From Tetrapyrgos nigripes (Eukaryota > Basidiomycota > Agaricomycetes > Agaricales > Campanellaceae): a DNA stretch of 64,000 nt. Both the position numbers and the translations under genes were made by a program. The stretch spans positions 59,363 to 123,362 of the forward strand of contig JAACJM010000243.1 in assembly GCA_013368315.1 (NCBI GenBank), read 5' to 3'. Positions 46,196 to 56,175 of this stretch are shown one piece after another (the first letter of the stretch is position 1; each line of letters opens with the position of its first letter). Below the pieces are notes generated by a model. That model did no database searches and had not been told where the DNA came from. It saw only the letters and a list, made by a program, of their open reading frames with translations.

Positions 46196-47480
46196 AACAG
46201 ACTGAGCAGACGAAGATGACAAGGCAGACACAGTCCAGCCTGAGCTGTCTATTTATATTTAGTGACATTCAATTGACCTGGTTGAATGAATTCATTGTAT
46301 TACATCCTGTAAATTTTCAGTAAGCCCTTCTGTATTACTTAATTGACATGCACTGCAAATCCATCCAACAAGTCTCTTGTAAGTCCATTGGATATACATG
46401 ATGACTTACAAAATAGTCACTTTTCAGTAAAGTCATTGTAATGTCTTGTGACTTACAAGTGTCTTACTGTGACCAGTCTGTCACACTGTATATTCTCCAT
46501 TTAGCATGCAGGTTTTTTCCAGAGACTTACGAGATAGACTTTTAAAACCTGCATCTTGTAATTCCCTTGTAAAACCACAAGTCTTTCTAGGGTATTACTG
46601 TGACACAGCTGTCCCTCCGTAAATTCTGTGTAAATATGAGCAGTCTTACCCAAGACTTTCAAGTTCTACCTTCTGGTAAGTCCTCTGTAAATTTTCCTTG
46701 GTTTACAAATTGTCTTACTGTTACATTATCTCACACTGAAATACCCTGGTATTTCAGTTCTGTTTTACAAGAAGACATACTGTGACAAAAAAGTCACCTT
46801 GTAATTCCACTGTATGCTCTTCAATGCTATACTGTGACAAAGCCTCACACTGAAAGTCCATGGTATGTCCTTGCAGCTTACAATGGTCTTTCAGAATAGT
46901 CCTCATTTTTTGTCTATTTTGTAATACACTTGTAAGTCAAGCCAACTTACATATTGATTGGTTCCCCATAATACTCTTGTAATACTCCAGTAAGGCTGAG
47001 GATTTACCAGTGTTTGTAGCAAATCTTTCTTGTAATTCCTTCATAATACAGCTAGTCTTACAAGTGTATTACTGTGACTTGATTGTCACTTTGTAAATTT
47101 CCTGCAGATTTTGCTTCCTTGTAAGTCCTTTGTAAATCTCTCTTGCCTTACTGTTTGTCATACTGTGATTATCTGTCACACTGAAATACTCCAGTATTTC
47201 TTATGTGTCTTACTACATGACATATTGTGACAAAAAGTCACTCTGAAATTCCTGTGTAATTCCACAGTATATCCACCAAGGGTATACAGTGACAGCAAGT
47301 CACACTGAAAGTCCATCGTATTTCTTTGTGACTTACAATGGTCATACAAGGTTGTTCTAATTTTTTCTGTCTCTTGTAATACTAATGTATGACAAGGAGT
47401 CTTACATATTGATTGGCTTGGTGTAATACTCTTGTAAAACCTCAGTAAAGCAGAGGATTTACAAGTGTTTGCACCCAGTG
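46196..47480 (-). repeat. Right terminal inverted repeat of the giant element
   Basis: Inverse of 32529-33812 including the junction sequence with the minisatellite (AAGATGACAAGGCAGACACA). In this copy the hairpin nearest the outer end reads GTGACAGCAAGTCAC, a perfect GTGAC/GTCAC pair. The left copy has a one-base change that destroys the pairing. Confidence 0.88.
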
Positions 47481-47906
47481 TTGGTTCCATTATTGTCAAA
47501 TGCTACTCTTCATGTAGGGATCACTGTCCAGCAAGGGAAGAGGAAAAAGACCCATATTGAACTTCAAAATGATTTTCATCGCCTTGTATGTTTGCCTACA
47601 TGTCTCATCCGACGTGAACATGCTGCTGCTATTGACCAGACTAGTATGCCTACTTTACCTGAACTGGATTTTTTTGTTTCTGCCAAAGCTCTGAAACTGA
47701 GAACACAAGCCGTGCAACAGTGCGGCGCACGCAAACACACTAATACTGATGATCAAAATGAAATGTCTTCAATGCAGCAAAAGACAACCACATCTGCCTC
47801 GTCAAGTACTACCCCTTCCTCTTTGCCTCCTCGGGACCTGATCATCACTAAACATGAATCCTGGCTCAACATCCTAGTGCTAGAATCTCTGTCACTATGT
47901 CCATAA
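47481..47906 (+). pseudogene. 3' part of the gene split by the giant element
   Basis: The frame resumes at the duplicated TTG and reads VPLLSNATLHVGITVQQGKR, then HIELQNDFHRLVCLPTCLIR, SMPTLPELDFFVSAKALKL and a Ser/Thr-rich stretch. It ends at a TAA at 47904-47906 about 25 bp before the gypsy 5' LTR. No known domain is recognised. It pairs with 32057-32528. Confidence 0.5.
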
Positions 47907-47931
47907 TGACAATGGGTATATATAGAGGCAC

Positions 47932-48448
47932 TGTCATGAATCGTCTCCTGCCTATTCATTTTCCTTTCTATTCTTTTCCCTTTACTACCTATTTCCACTC
48001 TAACCCCATAAACATCAACCATTTCTCATCATCGTCTGGAGTTACCATCTCTCTAGATCTATGACTCACATTCCTATCTCCTCCGATTCCTATCTCCATG
48101 GACATTCTCACTGTCAATCACTCCGTGTGATCCAGTACCTTCATCTATCCATATTCGACTTATTATTCTCTCGCCCTTGACATTTCCACATGATACCATC
48201 TATTACTACTTACTCTTTCCCATCTGTTCACATTTTACTTATATACCTGTGATCTTTGTAAACTATTCCTTAGTTCGTTCACTTCGTCTCCGCTCCGTAC
48301 TTTTACTACGCAGTGTAGAGCCTAGTCAGCTTACTTTCTCTCTATCTCTCTATCTCTTTATCCCTTCTGATCAATCTATCCTCTTGTGAATCGGCTTTCT
48401 CGTACTGTGTGACTTGGGTGGTTATCGAGTGTACCGACAACTTTGACA
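47932..48448 (+). repeat. Gypsy 5' LTR
   Basis: Starts TGTCATGAATCGTCTCC and ends CAACTTTGACA. TTATATA at 48238-48244 is a plausible TATA box, placing the transcript start near 48270. Confidence 0.92.
48272..48281 (+). promoter_or_regulatory. Putative self-primer (transcript 5' end), AGTTCGTTCA
   Basis: AGTTCGTTCA lies ~30 bp after the TATA box, at the expected 5' end of the genomic RNA. It is the exact reverse complement of TGAACGAACT at 48451-48460, just after the LTR. The same decamer is kept in the 3' LTR. Confidence 0.5.
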
Positions 48449-48450
48449 CT

Positions 48451-48460
48451 TGAACGAACT
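48451..48460 (+). promoter_or_regulatory. Primer binding site, complementary to the RNA's own 5' end
   Basis: TGAACGAACT begins 2 nt after the 5' LTR. No TGG-starting tRNA-complementary site is visible here, which supports Tf1-type self-priming over tRNA priming. Confidence 0.5.
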
Positions 48461-48485
48461 CCCATACACCCACCTCACTATTTGA

Positions 48486-48917
48486 GTCCTTTCCCTTATA
48501 TCCTATTCGTCTCTATTCTCAACTACTTTCATCCTGTCTACCCCACGTTCCCGAATTCGTATCGAACCTCCTGAAACCCCTCGTGACTATGAGCGAATTC
48601 CATTTCCCCTTCCCCGTTACCTCCTGTACTCCGAATACGCGGTCTCTCACGGAAGGAAACTACGAACGGATCCTTGGAGTCTCGACCGACACTTCGTTTG
48701 CACAAGACGTTGGGTGTGGAAACTTAGCTCAGGTGACGTAGTCCTCTCAACGTTCTCGTACATAACGGTAAAAGAAGACTTCGATACAGGAGAAACTGTG
48801 GTTCAGATTCAAGGACCTCTATTCCTCAAAGAACACGTCGATTACTCTCCACTTGCACCTTCCCCCGAATACGGCCTAGCATCTTCCTATATCCTAGGGC
48901 CCAACTACCTTTCATAA
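48486..48917 (+). CDS. Gypsy leader ORF upstream of gag, no early ATG
   Basis: Open from 48486 (after an in-frame TGA) to TAA at 48915-48917. The first ATG is only at 48714. It contains PRYLLYSEYAVSHGRKLRTD, RHFVCTRRWVWKLSSGDVV and ITVKEDFDTGETVVQIQGPL. It ends 10 nt before the gag ATG, in a different frame. It may be translated from a non-AUG codon or be a decayed N-terminal extension. Function unknown. Confidence 0.4.
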   Translation, partial: VLSLISYSSLFSTTFILSTPRSRIRIEPPETPRDYERIPFPLPRYLLYSEYAVSHGRKLRTDPWSLDRHFVCTRRWVWKLSSGDVVLSTFSYITVKEDFDTGETVVQIQGPLFLKEHVDYSPLAPSPEYGLASSYILGPNYLS

Positions 48918-48927
48918 AAATCAGTGT

Positions 48928-50427
48928 ATGACTGAGCGACGGTCCGCATCTGCAGATCCGAAACTCCGTTGTGCTAACCGACCACACGTATTCCACCCCG
49001 CATCGAACCAAGACGCTTGCTATATCCCTGAAAACGGCGACGACCCTTGGGTTCCGTGTAAAGCTCAACCTTGCCTAAACAGATACAATACTCAGCGACT
49101 CACCGACGTAGAACTCCCGAATTGGCTACACGTTATAACCCAGCTCCAAGAACTTGCGATTCAGAAAGCACATCGAAAACCTAGAACCAGATCAGGTCAA
49201 GAGACTTCTATGCCCACCAACCAACCTTCCGAACCCAACCCAGTACCAGAAACACCTTCCAATAACCCACCAGAACCAAACGACCCCACCTCCCCACCTT
49301 CTTCGCCCATCATTCCATCTGCTGAAGGACCATCCGTAGCCCCTCGCCGCCCCCCTACACCTCTGTCTCCAGACCCTTCAGACCCGAACGACTCAGTCAT
49401 GGCTGACACACCTCCTATTGGGTCAAACGGAACCTCCGAACGAGGAAGAAAACCGGATCCCTTTAACAGAGAACGTAGCGAGGCAAAACGATGGTTGGCC
49501 CAGTTTAATAACTATCTACGCATGAATGAAGGAAGGTACCCAACCGAAGAAAGCCGGGTTTCATTGTTTCTGTCATTCTTCACAGGAGAAAAAGGAGGAG
49601 ATTGGGCAACGCAGAGATTGACGGAACGAGACGACGATGAAGAAGACGAGGAGTTGAAGAGTGCACCAGATCAACGAAGATGGATAACCTTAAAAGAGAT
49701 ACGTGATCGATTCAAAAGGGACTTCAGACCTTTAGCCTCAGAAGATGTGGCCAGAACAAAGATCAAGTTTGCCAGAATGAAGGGGATGGATATCAGCGGC
49801 TATAACAGCATTTTTGACACGTATGGAGAAGAGTCCGAATTCGGAGAAGCAGCATTGTTGGAGTTCTATCAGGACGGACTACCACCCAAACTTCGAGAAG
49901 CAGTTGGAAGGACGTACCCGAAATGGAAAAACTTCGACCAATACCAGGAGAGAGCTGTGGAGCTTCACTTAGAGTGGTTGAAGGAACGAGAGAGACAAGG
50001 ACGCTGGAAGACTACTTCAACGTCGAAGAATAGTCCAGGTCCGTCTCAAGGAAGAACGGTGGCTAGCGTAAATGCGCTCATGGGATCAGGTGCTAACTCG
50101 TCTTTCAATTTACCGCCGAAACTGACACCTGATGAAAGGGACCGACTCCGAAAAGCAGGAGCATGCTTCGCATGTAGACAAACTGGACACATGAGTAACG
50201 AGTGTCCAACATTTCCGAGAACGTCGTCCCAGAACACTTCCCGAACCTTCCCTCCTCGTACCATTCGAACGGCTGAAACCGCATCCCCTCCACCGGTAAC
50301 GGTGGCACAGGCATCCTCTTCTCGAAACACGATCAAGGAAATCTCTGATATGGTAAACAGGGTTAAAGGATTAGAAGGAGAGGAAAAGGAAGCAAGCAAC
50401 CGTCTATTTGAAGGATATTATGTCTAA
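48928..50427 (+). CDS. gag: Gypsy Gag polyprotein
   Basis: A 499-aa frame from ATG 48928 to TAA 50425-50427. It has an N-terminal cysteine-containing region and a Pro/Ser-rich linker. The capsid-like region runs from RSEAKRWLAQFNNYLRMNEG through WITLKEIRDRFKRDFRPLAS to LPPKLREAVGRTYPKW. A CCHC zinc knuckle, CFACRQTGHMSNEC, lies near residue 412. The role is nucleocapsid formation and RNA packaging, by family knowledge. The frame is intact. It is followed in the same frame by the protease region, separated only by one TAA. Confidence 0.88.
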   Translation: MTERRSASADPKLRCANRPHVFHPASNQDACYIPENGDDPWVPCKAQPCLNRYNTQRLTDVELPNWLHVITQLQELAIQKAHRKPRTRSGQETSMPTNQPSEPNPVPETPSNNPPEPNDPTSPPSSPIIPSAEGPSVAPRRPPTPLSPDPSDPNDSVMADTPPIGSNGTSERGRKPDPFNRERSEAKRWLAQFNNYLRMNEGRYPTEESRVSLFLSFFTGEKGGDWATQRLTERDDDEEDEELKSAPDQRRWITLKEIRDRFKRDFRPLASEDVARTKIKFARMKGMDISGYNSIFDTYGEESEFGEAALLEFYQDGLPPKLREAVGRTYPKWKNFDQYQERAVELHLEWLKERERQGRWKTTSTSKNSPGPSQGRTVASVNALMGSGANSSFNLPPKLTPDERDRLRKAGACFACRQTGHMSNECPTFPRTSSQNTSRTFPPRTIRTAETASPPPVTVAQASSSRNTIKEISDMVNRVKGLEGEEKEASNRLFEGYYV

Positions 50428-53400
50428 ATTGGATTTTTAAATCACTCCTCTGTTACGTCGTCAGCAGGAGTAAAACAGTACACCGGACAGTTAAAGAACA
50501 ATCGATATAGTGTGTTATACCCCTCTTGTGAGCGATCCTTTCCTTCAGAAATAAGAATGTCAGCAATCACTCGCAATAAACAGATACCATCAATCACACT
50601 CAAAACTGAACTAATCGGCAAAATTACTGGCAGAAAAATCGACACAAACGCCCTAATAGACAGCGGTGCAGAAGGCATAATCATTAACAGTCAATTCGCA
50701 CAAAGAAATCAACTTACCCTTCTTCCTATCAAAAACCCATTCCCAGTACGAAACGTTGACGGCTCTGAAAACACTATGGGGTGGGTACGAGAATACACTA
50801 TCCAAAATCTTCGTATCTATTCTCGAGACAACAAGGCGTACCATGAAGAACAGGCCGAATTCTATGTAACGGACATCGGGGATCACGATGTAATCCTCGG
50901 TACCGACTGGTTGGAAGAACACAATCCAGATATAGACTGGTCTGACTCACGGGTAGACATGACTAGATGCCCAGAAACGTGTATCACGGCAAAACCTCCC
51001 GTTCTCCACTTAAAAACTAAAACCTCAAAACCCATAGTCATTGATCCAAGAACCCATCACAAGGAGTACCAAGTCAGATGGATAGAACCAGTTGGACGAT
51101 TCAAACCAACAGCTCAACCGAAAATTGCAGGACGACGTCGTCGAATTCCTATTCGATCTTTCCACCGAAATTCAGAAGAAACGGCAATCTTTACCGAAGA
51201 TGACTACAGGAGAGATACGATCCCAGAACGATGGGAACAGGACGTAATGGAAGAATTATTAGGGAAAGAGGAGAGATTCGATGAAGAAGCATCAGGGACA
51301 CCGGATCTGAACATCCGTGCGGGTTTTACGAAAGCACAAGAACTCGCAGAGGCAGCTCAGAACGTTCAGGTCGATGTACCTCTTAAAGATAAGATTCCTC
51401 CGCAGTATCATCAGTTCCTACGAGTCTTTGACAAACAAACCTCAGAAAGATTACCGAAACGTGGCGAATGGGATCACGCTATCGAGTTAAAATCGACTTT
51501 GAACCACGCCCTTGCAAAACATATCCGTTGTCCCCAAACGAACAAAAGGAACTCGACGAATTCATCAAGGAAAACTTGGAGAAAGGGTACATAAGACTGT
51601 CGAAGTCTCCTATGGCAAGTCCCTTCTTCTTTGTAAAAAAGAAAGACGGAAAACTACGACCAGTACAGGATTACCATGCCCTCAATAAAGGGACCGTCAA
51701 GAACGAATACCCTTTACCGCTTATATCGGAACTCGTAGACAAGCTCAAAGGGGCACGAATATTTTCCAAAATCAACCTTAGATGGGGGTATAACAACGTG
51801 CGTATCAAGAAGGGGGATGAATGGAAGGCGGCGTTCAAAACCAACCGCGGTCTCTTTGAACCAACGGTGATGTTTTTCGGTCTTATGAACTCTCCAGCCA
51901 CATTCCAAGCAATGATGAACACTCTATTCAAGGACCTGATCGACTCTGGAAAAGTCGTAATCTATATGGACGATATTCTCATATTCACGGAATCATTAGA
52001 AGAACATCGACACATGGTAAAACAAGTATTGGCACGACTCCATGATAACGACTTATACGCTAAACCGGAAAAATGCACCTTCGAAACCGACTCAGTAGAA
52101 TTCCTCGGCCTCATCGTGTCACATAACACATTGGCGATGGATCCAGTCAAGGTCGAAGGAGTAACTAAATGGCCAGTCCCGTGGAACGTCAAAGACGTAC
52201 AATCGTTCCTCGGCTTCGGAAACTTCTATCGTCGTTTCATACGAGATTTCTCAAAAATCGCACGACCGCTGTTCAATCTCACGAAAAAGGAACATCCATG
52301 GGAATGGTCCGAGGAAGCTCAAACGGGCCTTCCAGGCACTCAAAGATACGTTCACACTTCACCAGTTCTTCTCATGCCTGATCATTCTAAACCGTACCGA
52401 GTAGAAGTTGACGCGTCGGATTACGCCACAGGAGGTATCCTGCAACAACAAGGATCGGATGGCAAATGGCATCCAGTAGCCTACTTGTCAAAAGCGCTGT
52501 CCGAAACCGAACGGAATTACGACATCCATGACAAAGAACTGCTAGCAATCATACGTGGACTTGAAGCTTGGCGGCACTACCTGGAAGGAGGACCACACAC
52601 CATCGAAATCTTGACTGATCACGACAACCTCAGGTACTTCACCTCGGCTCAAAAGCTCAGTCGACGGCAAGCGAGAATGGCCTTGTTCCTGACCAGATTC
52701 GACTTTACGCTCACCCATAAACCTGGAAATCTGAATCGAAGTGACCCACTTTCTCGAAGATCGGACCATAAAGAGGGGGTCGAAAACGACAACAAGGACA
52801 GGGTCTTGCTCGACCCTAGATTCTTCAGGATTCGAGCGACACGACCAGGAACGGTAACTGCTATAGGAGATACAGAGTTGAAAAGACGGATTAAGGAGTG
52901 TCCGGATAAGGATGCCGAAGTCGTGAGTGCGTTACAAACTATTTTTAACAACGGACCACGCGCTTTGGCAAAGAATTTACAGGAATGGAACTACGAAGAC
53001 GGAATTATCTTGTTCCGAGGGAAGATCTACGTCCCAAATGATCAACAACTCAGACTGGACATCGTTAAAATGCATCACGACAGCCTTACTGCCGGACACC
53101 CGGGACGATTCAAAACATATGAACTTGTCAGTAGAGAATACTGGTGGCCTGGTATGTCAGTATTCGTTCGCAGCTACGTTGAAGGATGCGCTACCTGCCA
53201 GTTAACCAAGGCAAACAACCACCCTGCGCATGTACCCTTAATTCCAAACGAAATACCGGAACGACCCTTCGGTACCATTACGACTGACTTCATCACGGAC
53301 CTGCCAGAATGTGACGGCTTCAATGCAATTCACGTCATGGTCGACCGTTCAACAAAAACAGTTGTCATCTCCCCATGCAGAAAAGATATTGATAGCGACG

Positions 53401-54544
53401 GAACAATTGACCTATTGTTCGACAACACTTGGCGACGGTATGGCTTATGGGATAAAATGATATCTGACCGCGGACCTCAATTCGCAAGCCAAGTAATGAA
53501 AGGCATTTACGCTAAGTTAGGTATCACTTCGGCACTTAGTACCGCTTACCATCCCAGACAGACGGAGAAACAGAAAGGTTCAATCAAGAACTGGAACAAT
53601 ACCTTCGAACCTTCTGTAACTATCGCCAAGACGATTGGGTCAAATACCTACCGTACGCTGAATTCTGTCATAATACCCGGGTTCACTCAGCAACTGGGAA
53701 ATCGCCGTTTGAATTACTCCATGGATTTCTGCCCCGACTATTCCCTTCCATCAACCCAACTTCACACGTACCAAAAGTCGAAGAACGCCTCCAGAACTTG
53801 GATACAATTCGAGAAGAACTGAAAGCAAGTCTGGCGACGGCAGCTGAATTAATGAAAGAGCAAAACAAGGACTACCGGAACGAAGGGGTGAAGTTTAAGG
53901 TTGGGGATAAAGTGCTGCTGGACGGGAAGAATCTGAAAACGACGAGACCGAAAGCTAAGTTGGCAAATCGTCGTCACGGACCATTCGAAATCACTGACGT
54001 TATCAGTGAAGTCAATTATCGACTCAAATTACCGAATGGCTGGCGCATTCATCCAGTGTTCCACGCCTCACTCCTATCACCGTACAAAGAGACCGAAGCC
54101 CACGGAGCGAACTACCCGGGAGAACCTGCTGAGCTACTACCCGAAGACAACGAATATGATGTGGAAGCAATTCTAGATTCAAAACCAACGAGAAACCAAC
54201 GGGGAGTACAATACCTTGTCAAGTGGTTGGATTATGCTGACTCGGAAAATTCATGGGAACCAGCGTCAGGATTGACGAAGGTGAAGGAGATGATCGAGAC
54301 CTTCCATCAACAACATCCAGATGCATATCGACCCAAAAACTTGATACGTCCGGGAACAACGGTGCGTTCACTAGGCGTCGCCATGGAAGACATATGGCGA
54401 AGTACCCGTGTACTTCAAGCGAAGACACAACTCCGAGGAGAAACACTGTTACGAACTGTGGGCATCCTATGCCCGCCTTCACACCCCACTCGGCAATCGA
54501 ACTCAGAATTCTGTCATCACTCATCAATCGCATTCCCTCGTTAA
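50428..54544 (+). pseudogene. pol: Gypsy Pol: protease, RT, RNase H, integrase, chromodomain (disrupted)
   Basis: Protease has ALIDSGAEG and VILGTDWL. RT has SPFFFVKKKDGKLRPVQDY and YMDDILIF, followed by RNase H (VEVDASDYATGGIL and DKELLAI). Integrase has the His/His...CATC zinc domain and DDE motifs TTDF, SDRGPQFAS. A GPFEI-type region and a chromodomain (EYDVEAILDSKP to LVKWLDYADSENSWEP) follow. Damage: a one-base deletion near 51489 between protease and RT; motif A reads KINLRWGY, with Asn in place of the catalytic Asp (codon 51775-51777). A compensated double frameshift lies at about 52324-52357, and a one-base deletion near 53553 within integrase. After the last the frame continues to 54544. 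Pol is in the same frame as gag across a single stop codon. Confidence 0.9.
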
Positions 54545-54716
54545 CGGCGTTTACTGTCAAAACCATCCCCGGGGGTGACTTGACCGTCCATTCAAAGTTT
54601 CCTCCATACAGACAAACAAGTATAAAAGACCCCTCGCAACAACGAAGAAGGACAGAACTCAACCACATCCTACCAGTTTCACCCTACTCCTCTCATACTA
54701 CATCTTTATCATCGCC

Positions 54717-55157
54717 ATGTCTACCACTTCTTCTACCAACACCAACATGAACGACGCGCTCCCAACCAACAGGGGACGTTGCACCTATGGAATCCGTTCT
54801 GGACGACGGTGCCGAATGGCGAAACAACACGCAGGACCTCACAACGGGTGTCAACGCTGCACATGGGGAGGAGAGGATGGACCAGGACGATGCAGATTGG
54901 GCAGGGGACATAAGGCCCGTTGTGTGGTACAATGGACGTCGCTACGTGTGGAACATAAAGGAAATCTAGGATGGGGAGACGCCAGCATATGGGGGGCAAA
55001 CAACGTTGTACCATGGAGCATGGACGACAACGGAGGGGGATGGGGAACAGCTACCAACACAACGGAATGGGGGAACTTAGACTGGAACGACCCTAGATGG
55101 GAGAATGGAGACGGCACTATAGATTGGGACAGATATTGGCCGAGCCAGGGGATGTAG
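54717..55157 (+). CDS. Gypsy accessory ORF with two tandem Cys/His modules
   Basis: A 146-aa intact frame between pol and the 3' LTR, with an ATG in GCCATGT context. The N-terminus is Ser/Thr/Asn-rich. Two tandem modules follow with the spacing C-x9-C-x5-H-x6-C (Cys22, Cys32, His38, Cys45) and C-x10-C-x5-H-x3-C (Cys48, Cys59, His65, Cys69). Both start RCT-(Y/W)-G or similar and share G-x-RCR. The C-terminus is rich in Trp, Gly, Asn and Asp (WGDASIWGANN, WGNLDWNDPRWENGDG). It is possibly a zinc-binding nucleic-acid-binding protein. I do not know this as a standard gypsy gene. It is undamaged although pol is broken. Confidence 0.6.
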   Translation: MSTTSSTNTNMNDALPTNRGRCTYGIRSGRRCRMAKQHAGPHNGCQRCTWGGEDGPGRCRLGRGHKARCVVQWTSLRVEHKGNLGWGDASIWGANNVVPWSMDDNGGGWGTATNTTEWGNLDWNDPRWENGDGTIDWDRYWPSQGM

Positions 55158-55228
55158 ACCGACGGCTCCGCAAGCAATGGGCAGAGCATTGGAAAACTAG
55201 CTTGACGAGCTCCGGTGAAAGCTCGTCC

Positions 55229-55242
55229 TAAAGAGGGGGTAA
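55229..55242 (+). promoter_or_regulatory. Polypurine tract
   Basis: AAAGAGGGGGTAA directly precedes the TGTCA start of the 3' LTR at 55243, the expected plus-strand primer position. Confidence 0.75.
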
Positions 55243-55760
55243 TGTCATGAATCGTCTCCCGCCTATTCATTTCCTTTCTATTCTTTTCCTTTTACTACCT
55301 ATTTCCCACTTTAACCCCATAAATACTAACCATTTCTCATCATCGTCTATAGTTACCATCTCCATAGATCTATGACTCACACTCTTATCTCCTCCGATTC
55401 CTATCTCCATGGACATTCTCACTGTCAATCACTCCGTATGATCTAGTACCTTCATCTATCCATATTTGATTCATTATTCTCTCGCCCTCGACATTTCCAC
55501 ATGATACCGTCTATTATTACTTACTCTTTCCCATCTGTTCATATTTTACTTATATACCTGTGATCTTTGTAACCTATTCCTTAGTTCGTTCACTTCGTCT
55601 CCGCTCCGTACTTTTACTACGCAGTGTAGAGCCTAGTCAGCTTACTTCCTCTCTATCTCTTTATCTCTCTATCTCTCTTGATCAAATCTATCCTCTCGTA
55701 AATCGGCATTCTCGTATTGTGTGACTTGGGTGGTTATCGAGTGTAATGACAACCCTGACA
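55243..55760 (+). repeat. Gypsy 3' LTR
   Basis: TGTCATGAATCGTCTCCC ... CAACCCTGACA, 518 bp, a direct repeat of 47932-48448 with roughly 30 differences, mostly transitions. Confidence 0.92.
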
Positions 55761-56175
55761 TCAAACTGGCTTCTTTCTACAATTAGCCCAAGCACCATTT
55801 AGCTGGACGTCTAGACAACAAAAAACCGTTGCCCTATCATCGACTGAAGCTGAATACATGGCACTTAGTGACTGCAGTCGACAAGTATCCTGGATCAAGA
55901 CTCTTCTCAGTGAAATCGAATATCCTCTCCACGCTATTCCAATTTACGGTGACAATCAGGGATCAAATTTTATTGCATCAAACCCTGTCACAGATAAGCG
56001 AACCAAGCACATTGATATTTGATATCATTTTGTTCGAGAAAAAGTCATCGACGAGACAGTCAAGTTATTCTTCATTGAAGGAAGCAATAACCCTGCAGAT
56101 CTACTCACTAAAGCTCTAGATCGAGTAAAGTTTGAGAAGTTCAGGAAACAATTAGGACTTCAGTTTTATAATTGA
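55761..56175 (+). pseudogene. Ty1/copia Pol C-terminal fragment (RNase H)
   Basis: Begins abruptly at the gypsy LTR end and reads LAQAPFSWTSRQQKTVALSS, TEAEYMALSDCSRQVSWIK, YGDNQGSNFIASNPVTDKRT, KHIDI-stop-YHFVREKVI, then GSNNPADLLTKALDRVKFEK. These are the hallmark copia RNase H motifs. One TGA interrupts the KHID(I/M)RYHF motif where Arg is normal, consistent with CGA to TGA decay. Everything upstream (gag, integrase, RT) is missing. Confidence 0.88.

Larger units (their letters stand above)
32529..47480. mobile_element. Giant 14.95-kb palindromic element, CACTG ends, TTG target duplication
   Basis: The left end CACTGGGTGCAAACACTTGT at 32529 is repeated inverted at 47461-47480. Identical TTG triplets flank it (32526-32528 and 47481-47483). 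Organisation: terminal inverted repeat (32529-33812), minisatellite (33813-37542), nested inverted repeat (37543-40430), minisatellite (40431-46195), terminal inverted repeat (46196-47480). The CACTG terminus and 3-bp duplication are those of the CACTA/EnSpm (CMC) superfamily. No transposase or other recognisable protein is encoded, so it would have to move in trans. Removing the element and one TTG restores a continuous frame across the insertion site, which supports both the boundaries and the 3-bp duplication. I do not know a described family with this architecture. Confidence 0.85.
47932..55760 (+). mobile_element. Full-length chromodomain Ty3/gypsy retrotransposon, damaged
   Basis: Two 517/518-bp LTRs (about 94% identical by eye, mostly C/T differences) flank a 5' ORF, gag, pol with C-terminal chromodomain and a 3' accessory ORF. 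The domain order protease-RT-RNase H-integrase-chromodomain is that of chromoviruses. The element carries frameshifts and an RT active-site change, so it is not autonomous. The flanking pentamers differ (GGCAC before, TCAAA after), so no target duplication is present. Confidence 0.92.

Noticed and set aside
33778..46268. Giant ORFs of up to ~1,950 codons on both strands encoding tripeptide repeats
   Set aside because: All six frames are open because the DNA is a 9-bp tandem repeat. Frames swap at non-9-bp units, composition is pure repeat, and no start or splice context supports a gene.
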